Shown one piece after another: positions 15,575-23,228 of a stretch of 28,930 nt of DNA. Under the pieces are notes generated by a model that made no database searches, was not told where the DNA came from, and worked only from the letters and a program-made list of their open reading frames with translations. Source of the stretch: JBCBWG01 sp036804185 (lineage in GTDB: Bacteria > Pseudomonadota > Alphaproteobacteria > Rhizobiales > Hyphomicrobiaceae); the NCBI GenBank assembly GCA_050330095.1, contig JBHJOC010000046.1, positions 1 to 28,930 of the forward strand. The letters are read 5' to 3'. A program made the translations under genes and the position numbers. Position 1 is the stretch's first letter. Every line of letters starts with the position of its first letter.

Positions 15575-17179
15575 TCAGGCCTTCTTCACGTTCCAGAACG
15601 AAACGTGTGCAGGGATCGGCACGAAACCGGAGACGTTCGAACGGCGTGCTGTTGGCGGTGCCCACTGGCCGAGCACGGCCATCGGCACATAATCCCATGC
15701 GTTTTGCTGCATGCGACGGGCAATCGCCTGGCGCTCCTCGAGGCTGGCGGCAGCCGCCCACTCGTCCTTCATCGCCTCGTGCGCTTCGCTCGATGGCCAC
15801 CCGAACCAGCCCTTGGCCCCATTGGCCGTATGCGCCAGGAACGACACAGGGTTGTCGAACCCTTCCCCGTCACCCCAAGTGATGAAGATGTTCCAGCCGC
15901 CTTCGCTTGGTGGCTTCTGCACCGCGCGCCGCGTCACGACTGCCCCCCAATCGGAAGCCTCCAACTGGGCGTTGACGCCAGCTTCGCGCAGCCACTGGGC
16001 AATCAACAGGGCGGCATTGTTCATGAACGAGATATTGGTCGCCTGAAGCACCAGGACGGGCCTGCCGTCGTAGCCGGACTTCTTGAACAACTCTGCGGCC
16101 TTGGCGATATCTTGACCGCCCCGGAACCAGTCGATGCTCTCCTCGTTTTGCATCAGGCCGGAGCAGCCGAACAGCGACGGGCACTCGCGGAAGTACTTGT
16201 CGTTGCCGAAGGCGGCACGCAGGATGTCGTCCTGCTTGATGAGGTGCAGCATCGCCCTGCGCGCATCCACGTTATCGAACGGCGGATGCAGGTGATTGAG
16301 GCGGCACATGCCAACGTTGCCGCTCTTGTTGAGCACTTCCAGTGTAATGTTGCTGTCGCCCTCAAGCTGGTCGAGCAGATCGAGCGGCGGTGTCTCGTAG
16401 AAATCGATTTCACCGTTCGAGAGTGCCGCAAGGGCGGTCTGTTGATCGGCAAGGTTTTCGATGATCACCCGATCAAGGTAGGCGACCTTGCCGCCCGCGA
16501 AGCCCGACGCGGCCCCGTCACGTGGCACATAATCGGCATTCTTGTCATAGACGTACCGCTGTCCGGCGCGGGTCTCTTCCTCATTGAAGCGGAACGGACC
16601 GGACCCGATTTTGTTTGTGATCTGTGTGTTTGGATCGGTCTCGGCGTCCGACTTGCGCATCATGACAGGCAGGTTGGTCGACAGCTTGCCGAGCGCATCA
16701 AGGACGAGGCCATACGGCTCGGACAGGACGATCGTAAAGGTCTTGTCGTCCTTAACGGCCGTGTCAGCGACACGCTGGAAGAGATGCTGGCCGGCAGCGT
16801 CGCGGGCCGCCCAGCGGCGTATGGAGGCAACGCAATCGGCAGCCGTAACAGGTTGGCCGTCATGGAACTTCAAACCGTCGCGAAGCTCGAAAGTATAGGT
16901 CTTCTTGTCGTCGGAGACGCCGTACTTGCTCACCATCTGCGGCTGCACCTGACCAGCCGCATCCTTCCCAAACAAGGTATCGTAGATCAGCAGGGCGTGG
17001 TTGCCCGTCATGTTCGCTGTCGTCCAGATTGGGTCGAACACTTTGAGGTCGCCGTGCAGCACCGCCTTCAGGGTCGTGCTGGACTGGGCACTGGCGCGGG
17101 TGGTCCAGATTGCAGGACTCGCGGCGACGAGTGCGCTCGCAGCCGTGCCTTCGAGAAATCGCCGTCGTGTCGTTCTCAT
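15575..17179 (-). CDS. ABC transporter substrate-binding protein, SBP family 5 (Tat-exported)
   Basis: Periplasmic binding protein of the Dpp/Opp family, 534 residues, delivering the substrate to the permeases encoded next. The N-terminus MRTTRRRFLEGTAASALVAA carries a twin-arginine signal, with likely cleavage after RASA at about residue 32. SBP_bac_5 features are LKVFDPIWTTANMTGNHALLIYDTLF, YTFELRDGLKFHDGQPVTAADCVASIRRW, and the closing WAPPTARRSNVSGFVPIPAHVSFWNVKK. ATG 17179 is preferred because ggagg at 17189-17193 (complement) precedes it by 9 bases; the open frame continues upstream through repeat sequence with no family similarity. The substrate is unknown. The family includes peptide, nickel, opine and glutathione binders. 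Confidence 0.94.
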   Translation of the reverse strand: MRTTRRRFLEGTAASALVAASPAIWTTRASAQSSTTLKAVLHGDLKVFDPIWTTANMTGNHALLIYDTLFGKDAAGQVQPQMVSKYGVSDDKKTYTFELRDGLKFHDGQPVTAADCVASIRRWAARDAAGQHLFQRVADTAVKDDKTFTIVLSEPYGLVLDALGKLSTNLPVMMRKSDAETDPNTQITNKIGSGPFRFNEEETRAGQRYVYDKNADYVPRDGAASGFAGGKVAYLDRVIIENLADQQTALAALSNGEIDFYETPPLDLLDQLEGDSNITLEVLNKSGNVGMCRLNHLHPPFDNVDARRAMLHLIKQDDILRAAFGNDKYFRECPSLFGCSGLMQNEESIDWFRGGQDIAKAAELFKKSGYDGRPVLVLQATNISFMNNAALLIAQWLREAGVNAQLEASDWGAVVTRRAVQKPPSEGGWNIFITWGDGEGFDNPVSFLAHTANGAKGWFGWPSSEAHEAMKDEWAAAASLEERQAIARRMQQNAWDYVPMAVLGQWAPPTARRSNVSGFVPIPAHVSFWNVKKA

Positions 17180-17239
17180 TTCGACATTTCCTCCGAAAAA
17201 CTCACTCCTACGACCATGAGCGCCAGCGTTCCGCGTCAG

Positions 17240-17280
17240 ACGCTTCGTTCCCGGTCGCAGCCCGGTCCCGAACCAAGCGT
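17240..17280. repeat. Palindromic repeat, copy 3 (REP-like)
   Basis: 41-base imperfect palindrome beginning acgcttcgttcccgg and ending cccgaaccaagcgt, with tcgcagc in the centre. Compared with the reverse complement of copy 4 it shares the arms ACrCTTsGTTCCC and ACCAAGCGT and the TCGCAGC centre. It lies 61 bases before the binding-protein start in the direction of transcription, so the hairpin may be in the operon's 5' leader. Confidence 0.7.
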
Positions 17281-17335
17281 CAGATACAAAAACAACACGA
17301 GACCCACAGACGTGCCCGTCTTCCTCACGGCTCCA

Positions 17336-17374
17336 ACGCTTGGTCGCGCGCATGCTGCGATGGGAACCAAGTGT
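17336..17374. repeat. Palindromic repeat, copy 4 (REP-like)
   Basis: 39-base imperfect palindrome with arms acgcttggt and accaagtgt. It is identical to the core of copy 2 (4729-4767) at 32 of 39 aligned positions without gaps, although the two are about 12.6 kb apart in unrelated contexts. Its flanks tcca and cgga extend the pairing partly, as in copy 2. With copy 3 it forms an inverted pair, the arrangement seen in REP doublets of other bacteria. Confidence 0.72.
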
Positions 17375-17479
17375 CGGAATTCGGAACAGTAGGGTTGGGT
17401 CTCGCCTCCAGCCGATCACTCTGGATTGTGGGGGTCACTTTAAACACCTGACAAGGCCTAATTTTCGGCGACTCGATCT

Positions 17480-18967
17480 TCAGATCAGCAGGCGGCCCTC
17501 CACGACTGGATCGAGCGGCCAAAGCGGCCGTTGCAGCTTGCTGTAGGTGTGGAGCCGCGGGTGCGTCGGACAGCAGCCGCCGGTTTCAGCGCGCACGATG
17601 AGGCTGGCAAAGGCGCCGTAAGCAGCGGCAAAGTGCTGGGCGGACTTGAGAACGAGCGCATCATAGCTTTGCGGCAGTCGGCCGAGCGCGGTGAAGAGTT
17701 CGGTTCCGAAGGCCTGCGTGCGCTGCGAAATCAGAACGATATCGATCCCGCCGTCGAGGCGAACTGCGGCCGTGTCGCCGAGCGGTACGCGCGCAGCCCC
17801 AAACATCTGCGTAGCGTTTCGTGCCAGACCAATGACCTCAACGTCGGCATCGACCGGGGGGCCTGAGCCTGCTGAAGCTTTTCCGCCGAAGCGCAGGGCG
17901 ATCCGTGCCCCGAGGCCCGCGCGATGGCAGAACGAGACGGCGATCGGGTCCCACACCGGAGCAACCGCGACATTGACGGCGCGGCAACGGCGCAACTCGT
18001 GAATGACCAGCGTGTTATCGGAGGCGGCGCCGCCGCCGGCGTTGTCAGCAGGCTCTGCCAAGATCGCCAAGCCCCGCCCGTGGGGGGGCCCCGACGCGTG
18101 GCCGAGGACGCGCGCCACGCCCGCTTCGAGGGACAGAACGGGCTCTGCCCATGTGCCGCGGCGGGCCCAGAGTTCGTCGCCGATCTCCTTGGCGATGCGA
18201 TCGCCATCGGCTTTGCGCCCATCGGTGATGACAAGAACACGTGAGCCCATATCGGGATGGTCGGCGTGCATGAAGCCGTGCGCGAGCGAGATCGAGAGCA
18301 CGCCATCTTGGCCTTCGCGCGCCTTCAAGCGATCGACGAACGACCGCATCGGCTCGGTCGTCGTCGGGTAGAAATCCCACAGCCGCGGGTCGTAGAGCGA
18401 AGCGACCGGCGCGATTTCACCGCGGATCGCAGCGAGCACAAGCGTGACCAGTTCCTCCGCCCGGCCCATGATGTCGACGTGTGGGTACTCTTTGAATAGG
18501 ATAGAGATAGCGGCCAGACGCACGCGCTTCTCCGTCAGGTGGCAGTGCGGATCGTACGCGCAGCCGATGACGCAATCCGGCCCGACGACCTCTCGGATCG
18601 CTTCGAGCATATCCCCTTCGGCGTCGTCGACGCCGTCGACGAAAAGCGCCCCATGAAAGCCCATCAGGACGCCGTCGACCGGCAGCGCGGCGCGCAACTG
18701 GTCGAGAATTTCGTCACGCATCGACGTGTAGCTCTTCCGGTCCACCGTGCCAGAGGGCTCGGCCCAGAAACACGAGCCCTCAACGAGTTCGAAGCCGTCG
18801 GTGCACGCACGGCGGCGTGCCACGACCAACGGCGCGGTGCACAGCTTCGGCTCGGCAGGGTGCGTGCCTGGAGGCGCGTAAAAGTCCGCTTCAAAGCTCG
18901 CGCGCGACGTCGGTATGGGGGAGAACGTATTGGTCTCGGTGGCAAGGGAAGCAGCAAACAGGCGCAT
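17480..18967 (-). CDS. M81 family metallopeptidase (MlrC-like)
   Basis: Zinc-peptidase-like protein of the M81/MlrC family, named for the enzyme that completes degradation of linearised microcystin in sphingomonads. Most members, including this one, have unknown substrates. It is 495 residues long with no signal peptide, so cytoplasmic. The N-terminal block MRLFAASLATETNTFSP and the GVLMGFHGALFVDGVDDAEGDMLEAIR block are family hallmarks. Candidate metal ligands lie in CAYDPHCHLTEK and EYPHVDI. The MlrC C-terminal domain starts near residue 300 (LAEPADNAGGGAASDNT). Start ATG 18967 follows cggag. It lies upstream of, and in line with, the ABC importer, suggesting it hydrolyses the imported compound. 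Confidence 0.9.
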   Translation of the reverse strand: MRLFAASLATETNTFSPIPTSRASFEADFYAPPGTHPAEPKLCTAPLVVARRRACTDGFELVEGSCFWAEPSGTVDRKSYTSMRDEILDQLRAALPVDGVLMGFHGALFVDGVDDAEGDMLEAIREVVGPDCVIGCAYDPHCHLTEKRVRLAAISILFKEYPHVDIMGRAEELVTLVLAAIRGEIAPVASLYDPRLWDFYPTTTEPMRSFVDRLKAREGQDGVLSISLAHGFMHADHPDMGSRVLVITDGRKADGDRIAKEIGDELWARRGTWAEPVLSLEAGVARVLGHASGPPHGRGLAILAEPADNAGGGAASDNTLVIHELRRCRAVNVAVAPVWDPIAVSFCHRAGLGARIALRFGGKASAGSGPPVDADVEVIGLARNATQMFGAARVPLGDTAAVRLDGGIDIVLISQRTQAFGTELFTALGRLPQSYDALVLKSAQHFAAAYGAFASLIVRAETGGCCPTHPRLHTYSKLQRPLWPLDPVVEGRLLI

Positions 18968-18989
18968 TGTGGCACTCCGCTGATCGGGC

Positions 18990-19004
18990 CTGATCGGGGA
19001 TCAG
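18990..19004. promoter_or_regulatory. Candidate operator palindrome between divergent genes
   Basis: ctgatc-ggg-gatcag has perfect 6-bp arms and a 3-base spacer, with an extra half-site tgatcggg just before it (18981-18988). It lies 23 bases upstream of the M81 gene start, in the 182-bp gap shared with the divergent PLP-enzyme gene, so one regulator could control both sides. No regulator gene is in the window. Confidence 0.35.
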
Positions 19005-19149
19005 CCTTAGCGCTCAGCAGCGAAGTTCGCCAATCGCAGCTGCAGATGGCTTGCCGTGCCAGCGGGTTGGGCTACCGTCATCCCTGCGCGGTCGTCGATG
19101 CAGGTTCGAACCGTTCAGTCGTCACGGCATGGGAGAAGCTTCGGTGACC

Positions 19150-20229
19150 ATGGAAAAGCTCAAGCAGCACATCGCTCGAGACTTCGGAACACCCTGCGTC
19201 GTCATCGATCTCGACGTCGTCGACCGAAACATCGCACGCGTTCAGCAAGCCTGCGATGCTGCTGGTGTCGCCAACCGTCCGCATATCAAAACGCACAAGA
19301 GCCCTGACCTTGCAAAGCGCCAGATTGCGGCGGGCGCTCAGGGGATCACCTGCCAGAAGCTCGGCGAGGCAGAGGTCATGGTGGATGCAGGGATCGGCGA
19401 CATCCTGGTGAGCTACAATCTCATTGGCGCAGCGCGGTCGGGGCGGCTCGCGGCTCTCCTGAAGCGCGCTGCGATCAAGGTGTGCGCCGACAATCCCGTG
19501 ACGCTCGACGCCTATGCAAGCGCCGCTCAAGATGCCGGCCGGGTTCTCGATGTGGTCGTCGAATGCGACACCGGCAGGCAGCGCGCTGGCGTGGAGACGC
19601 CAGCAGAAGCGATTGCATTAGCCAACGCGATTGATCAGTCGCCGCACCTGAAGTTCGCCGGTCTGCTTTACTATCCGACCGAGTCATCATGGGCAGAAAC
19701 CCAGGTTTTCCATGATCAAGTGCTGGAGGGCCTCGCAACCCTTGGACTGCGGCCGTCGATCGTCTCGACAGGCGGAACGCCCAATCTGGCCAACGTCGGC
19801 AAACTCCGCGGATCGACGGAGCATCGCGCGGGGACCTACATCTTCAACGACCGGATGATGGTTGCCTGCGGTGCTGCGACCTTGGACGACTGTGCCCTCA
19901 GCGTGGTCGCGACCGTCGTCAGCCGCGCGGGACCTCATCGGGGCATCCTCGATGCCGGCTCCAAGACGCTCACGAGCGACACCGGTGGCGGGCTTGACGG
20001 ATATGGTCTCATTCTCGAGCACCCGGAAGCCCGCATCAAAGGCTTTGCTGAGGAGCACGGGTTCCTCGACCTATCGGCCTGCAACGCGCACCCCGACGTT
20101 GGCGATATCGTCCGCGTCATCCCGAACCACGTGTGCGTGGTCGTCAACATGGTCGACCGATTGATCGCGGTGCGCGATGGTCGGGTCGTGGACGTGCTCG
20201 AAGTCAAGGCTCGAGGGAAGCTGGTCTGA
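19150..20229 (+). CDS. D-threonine aldolase/D-serine dehydratase family PLP enzyme
   Basis: Fold-type III (alanine racemase-like) PLP enzyme of the D-TA/DSD family, 359 residues. The PLP lysine is Lys47 in RPHIKTHK. The C-terminal metal site is PNHVC (His327-x-Cys329). Characterised D-serine dehydratases use His-x-Cys, while D-threonine aldolases use His-x-Asp, so this protein looks closer to the dehydratase-type metal site, though substrate calls in this family are unreliable. Known reactions are cleavage of D-beta-hydroxy amino acids to glycine plus aldehyde, or dehydration to a keto acid. gggag at 19131-19135 would fit GTG 19144 (two codons earlier) better than ATG 19150. It is divergent from the M81 peptidase and convergent with the aldehyde dehydrogenase. 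Confidence 0.85.
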   Translation: MEKLKQHIARDFGTPCVVIDLDVVDRNIARVQQACDAAGVANRPHIKTHKSPDLAKRQIAAGAQGITCQKLGEAEVMVDAGIGDILVSYNLIGAARSGRLAALLKRAAIKVCADNPVTLDAYASAAQDAGRVLDVVVECDTGRQRAGVETPAEAIALANAIDQSPHLKFAGLLYYPTESSWAETQVFHDQVLEGLATLGLRPSIVSTGGTPNLANVGKLRGSTEHRAGTYIFNDRMMVACGAATLDDCALSVVATVVSRAGPHRGILDAGSKTLTSDTGGGLDGYGLILEHPEARIKGFAEEHGFLDLSACNAHPDVGDIVRVIPNHVCVVVNMVDRLIAVRDGRVVDVLEVKARGKLV

Positions 20230-20273
20230 ACGGTGCAGCACGGCGCTTCGGGGGCTGCGTCTCAATCTCTGGG

Positions 20274-20337
20274 ACCCGCTTTCCGAAGTTCGTTTCGGCG
20301 TTTTACGAGGGTGACAGAGGAACTACGGAAAGCGGGT
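20274..20337. terminator. Large stem-loop between convergent genes
   Basis: acccgctttccgaagttc (20274-20291) and gaactacggaaagcgggt (20320-20337) pair at 17 of 18 positions around a 28-base loop. It begins 45 bases after the PLP-enzyme stop, and its right arm covers the last codons and stop (20323-20325) of the convergent aldehyde dehydrogenase gene. It could end both transcripts. No T-run is present. Confidence 0.55.
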
Positions 20338-21849
20338 ATTCGGACCGTAGCCGAACGGGAGCGGCGCCGTCTCGTCGGTTTCGATCCAGATGCTCTTGGG
20401 CTGCGTGTACTCGAGCATCACGTCGCGGCCTGAGGAACGCCCGAAGCCAGAACCGCGCATCCCGCCGAACGGCGACATGACGGAGAGCGAGCGATAGGCG
20501 TTCACCCAGACCGTACCCGCCCGCATCCTTGCCGCGACCCGATGCGCGCGAGTGACGTCCCTGGTCCAGACCGCGCCGGCAAGATCGAACGCGCTGGCGT
20601 TGGCAAGCGCGATGGCCTCATCCTCCGTGTCGAACGGGATGACGGACAGCACCGGCCCGAAGATCTCCTCCGTCGCGACCCTCATCGTAGCTTCCACGTC
20701 GGCGAACACGGTCGGCGCGATGAAAAACCCGCTCTCGCAGTCTTCGCGCTCTGGCCGTCGACCGCCAATGACGAGTCTTGCACCCTCGCCAAGCCCGGCA
20801 GCGACGAGGCGTTCGACGTGCTCGAACTGGCGCCGATTGTTGATCGGACCGACCTCGGTTGCTGGATCGAGCGGACGGCCGACCACGAGGCGTGCGGCGC
20901 CAGCTGCAACCCATTCGACCACCTGATCGTAGGCCGGCCGCTGCACCAGCAGCCGTGAGCCAGCCGTGCAGCTCTGCCCGGCTGCCGCAAAAATGGCAGC
21001 CTGTGCCGCCTGAGCTGCGCGCGCGAGGTCGGCGTCAGCGAAGACGATATTGGCAGACTTTCCGCCGAGTTCGAGCAGCGCTGGCCGCCCCGCGCCCGCT
21101 GCCGCCGACGCGACCTTCCGGCCCGTCGGCACCGAGCCGATAAAGACCACTTTTCCCACACGCCCATCGGACACCAAGCGCGCCCCACCCGTGGCACCGT
21201 GAGCCGCGACGACGTTTACGGTGCCCGCAGGGACACCCACGTCGTGCAGCAAACGAGCGAGCGCGACGGACGAGGCAGGCGTCAGCTCCGACGGCTTCAA
21301 GACCACCGCATTGCCAGCAGCCAGTGCAGGGGCAAGTTGCCAACCGGCCGTAAAGATCGGCGCGTTCCATGGCGTGAGCTGCACGATGGTGCCTAGCGGC
21401 TCACGCGTCACGATGTTGAGATGTGACGTCGGGACTGGCACGACATCGCCCGTCAGCTTGTCGGCAAACCCGGCATAATAAGCAAACATGTCAGCGACAC
21501 GCTGAACCTCGATGCGTGCATCGCGCAGCGGCTTGCCGGCGGAAACCGCCTCCAGGCGCGCGAAGGCCTCGCCGCGCTCACGCAGTTTTCGGCTGGCTTC
21601 GAACAGGACCGCACCGCGCGCACTTGCCGTCATCCTGCGCCACGCAAGGCCGCCCTTGTCTGCCGCCTCCAACGCCGCAGCAGCAGCGTCCTCGCCGCCG
21701 TCCCGGTAGGTGTAGGCAATCGCGCCGAGCGCGGGATCCTCGATCACGATCTCTGTGCCGGATCCCACGAAGTCTGCGCCGTCTATGAAGCTGGCGGGAA
21801 CCTCGCCTGCAAACCACTCGCCGAAGATGTCGCGATAAAGGTTCGTCAT
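20323..21849 (-). CDS. Aldehyde dehydrogenase family protein
   Basis: NAD(P)-dependent aldehyde dehydrogenase, 508 residues, oxidising an aldehyde to a carboxylate. The catalytic residues are in place: Asn162 (LTPWNAPIF), Lys185 (VLKPSE), Glu260 (LLELGGKSANIVF) and the nucleophile Cys294 (GQSCTAGSRL). The NAD-loop FIGSVPTGRKV is at about 236-246. The C-terminal PFGGMRGSGFGRSSGRDVMLEYTQPKSIW is typical of betaine-aldehyde or vanillin-type dehydrogenases. ATG 21849 is chosen because it overlaps the stop of the upstream hydroxyacid dehydrogenase (ATGA). In context it may oxidise an aldehyde released by the neighbouring PLP lyase, which is inference. Confidence 0.93.
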   Translation of the reverse strand: MTNLYRDIFGEWFAGEVPASFIDGADFVGSGTEIVIEDPALGAIAYTYRDGGEDAAAAALEAADKGGLAWRRMTASARGAVLFEASRKLRERGEAFARLEAVSAGKPLRDARIEVQRVADMFAYYAGFADKLTGDVVPVPTSHLNIVTREPLGTIVQLTPWNAPIFTAGWQLAPALAAGNAVVLKPSELTPASSVALARLLHDVGVPAGTVNVVAAHGATGGARLVSDGRVGKVVFIGSVPTGRKVASAAAGAGRPALLELGGKSANIVFADADLARAAQAAQAAIFAAAGQSCTAGSRLLVQRPAYDQVVEWVAAGAARLVVGRPLDPATEVGPINNRRQFEHVERLVAAGLGEGARLVIGGRRPEREDCESGFFIAPTVFADVEATMRVATEEIFGPVLSVIPFDTEDEAIALANASAFDLAGAVWTRDVTRAHRVAARMRAGTVWVNAYRSLSVMSPFGGMRGSGFGRSSGRDVMLEYTQPKSIWIETDETAPLPFGYGPNTRFP

Positions 21850-22676
21850 GTGGGCTCCACTTCGATGATCCGGTTGAAGTCCTCGCCGCCGCCAAGTTCG
21901 GCCAGCGCCGTGCGCCAGTGGGCCGCTACGGCGCACGCAATCGCGCCAGCGCCATCGAGCTCTGCAGCAAGCTCAACGTCTTTGGTCATCAACGCCATGG
22001 TAAAATTTGAATCGAAGGTGTTGGACAGCACCCAACGCGGAAGGTTGACCTCCGTCACCGCACTGCGCCCCGATCCAGCGTTGAGCGCTTCCACGAGATC
22101 GGCCGGCGCAACGGCGCCGGATCGGGCGATCCGCAACGCCTCGCCAGCCAGAAGCAAGTGGCCGGCGCACAAGACGTTGTTGATGAGCTTGACGACGTTA
22201 CCGGCACCTGGTCCACCGCACGGTACGATCTTGCGCGCCAAGGCATCGAGTACGGGCCGGGCGGCCTCGAGCGCCGCAGTCGAGCCGCCAGCCATCACGA
22301 GCAACGTGCCGTCAGCTGCACCCGCGGCGCCCCCAGAAACAGGCGCGTCAACGTATCCAAGACCCCGCGTGGCCGCCGCTGCCTGGAGTCGTCGGGTCGT
22401 GTCGGGTGCGACCGTCGAGGTATCGATGATCGTGGCCCCGTCTTTGGCAATTGCCATGAGATCATGGACGACGTCGGCAACAGTTGCGTCATTCGGCAAG
22501 GACAGGACGAAGATGTCCCGATCTGCGAGCGCCTCGATCGTCTCAACGGCTCCCTGGAACAGCGCTCGGCGCGCGGCGCTTGCGTCGAAGCCAGAGACGT
22601 TGAAGCCGGCCCCTGCGAGAGTTCTGGCCATCGGCAAGCCCATCGCCCCAAGTCCGATCAATCCGACGTGTCGCAT
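21846..22676 (-). CDS. NAD(P)-dependent beta-hydroxyacid dehydrogenase (3-hydroxyisobutyrate dehydrogenase family)
   Basis: Soluble dehydrogenase of the 6-phosphogluconate/3-hydroxyisobutyrate dehydrogenase superfamily, 276 residues. The Rossmann motif GLGAMG is at residues 8-13, the substrate-binding YVDAPVSGGAAGAADGTL at 108-125, and the catalytic lysine Lys163 in GAGNVVKLINN. Family members oxidise beta-hydroxy acids such as 3-hydroxyisobutyrate, tartronate semialdehyde (reverse), L-serine or phenylserine. Start ATG 22676 is preceded by ggagag. The gene overlaps the aldehyde dehydrogenase gene by four bases. The two may act in series, since oxidation of a beta-hydroxy acid yields a semialdehyde, but no specific substrate can be named. 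Confidence 0.9.
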   Translation of the reverse strand: MRHVGLIGLGAMGLPMARTLAGAGFNVSGFDASAARRALFQGAVETIEALADRDIFVLSLPNDATVADVVHDLMAIAKDGATIIDTSTVAPDTTRRLQAAAATRGLGYVDAPVSGGAAGAADGTLLVMAGGSTAALEAARPVLDALARKIVPCGGPGAGNVVKLINNVLCAGHLLLAGEALRIARSGAVAPADLVEALNAGSGRSAVTEVNLPRWVLSNTFDSNFTMALMTKDVELAAELDGAGAIACAVAAHWRTALAELGGGEDFNRIIEVEPT

Positions 22677-22902
22677 CGTGTCTCTCCGGTCATTCCCGTA
22701 ACGGGCGATATGCAGGTCCGCAGGCGCGCCAACTGCAAACAATTGCACACGGCGTTGTCCAGCCCTGCGCCTGGAAGGGACCCTTTCCGGCGGCTAACCG
22801 GTCGACCTGTGAGGCTGCACGCCGACGCAGACAGGCATGGGCCTTGTGGTCTGCTACCTGCCACCGTCGCGCCTTCACCGGATTGTCTTGATGAGCCACA
22901 CC
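22677..22902. other. Upstream region of the dehydrogenase pair
   Basis: No gene was found here. It holds a short perfect palindrome (22734-22747) in position to regulate the minus-strand dehydrogenase pair, whose start is at 22676. The right part leads into a decayed hydrolase gene. Confidence 0.4.
22734..22747. promoter_or_regulatory. Candidate operator palindrome
   Basis: tgcaa-acaa-ttgca has perfect 5-bp arms around a 4-base spacer. It lies 58 bases upstream of the hydroxyacid dehydrogenase start, close to where a promoter is expected. The spacing is suitable for a dimeric regulator of the LacI, GntR or Lrp type, but no assignment is possible. Confidence 0.3.
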
Positions 22903-23187
22903 ATGAGCCGCCTCGTCACCGTCGGCGCTGCCCAACTCGGACCAACCGGCCGCCGTCAGCCGCGCTCCGCCGTCATTGATGCGACTCGTCGGGTTGTTGC
23001 GTCAGGGCACGCATCACGGTTTCGACCACGTGGCCTTTCCCGCACGCGCGGCAATGCGGAACAGCGGGAGCAGTGCGTGCCTCCCGCGGAACGCGCACCT
23101 GCAATGCACGGATGGCGGCTGCGAAGGGTCATGCAGATGTTCAACATCGCCCGCAACCGGCGACGCTGCTCACCAACTGGCAGGTAG
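22903..23187 (+). pseudogene. Decayed N-carbamoyl-D-amino-acid hydrolase (nitrilase superfamily)
   Basis: Fragments of a carbon-nitrogen hydrolase are readable but broken. Frame 1 from 22903 gives MSRLVTVGAAQLGPT..R..PRSAVI, matching the N-terminus of D-carbamoylases (VGAAQLGPI..A..R..VV). From about 22979 the similarity moves to another frame, MRLVGLLRQGTHHGFDHVAFP, matching R-L-x-x-L-L-R-x-A-x-x-R-G-x-D-x-V-V-F-P. The expected P-E-L-A-L-T-T that carries the catalytic glutamate is lost. A possible C-terminal scrap, MFNIARNRR, appears back in frame 1 near 23136. An intact gene is about 300 residues, so most of it is deleted. It sits directly before an amidohydrolase gene. Confidence 0.6.
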
Positions 23188-23228
23188 GCGCCCGTCACGG
23201 CACCCGTCGCAGAGGAGGAGAATTTAGC

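Larger units (their letters stand above)
17180..17479. other. Leader region of the ABC operon with two palindromic repeats
   Basis: 300 bases between the M81 peptidase gene and the binding-protein gene, both on the minus strand. It holds the Shine-Dalgarno of the binding-protein gene and two related palindromes (17240-17280 and 17336-17374), 55 bases apart and in opposite orientation by their asymmetric centre. No gene was seen. Confidence 0.6.

Noticed and set aside
15605..17392. 595-codon plus-strand open frame opposite the ABC binding-protein gene
   Set aside because: The minus strand encodes a complete, recognisable SBP-5 protein with a Tat signal; the plus-strand frame has no domain and is a mirror of its codon bias.
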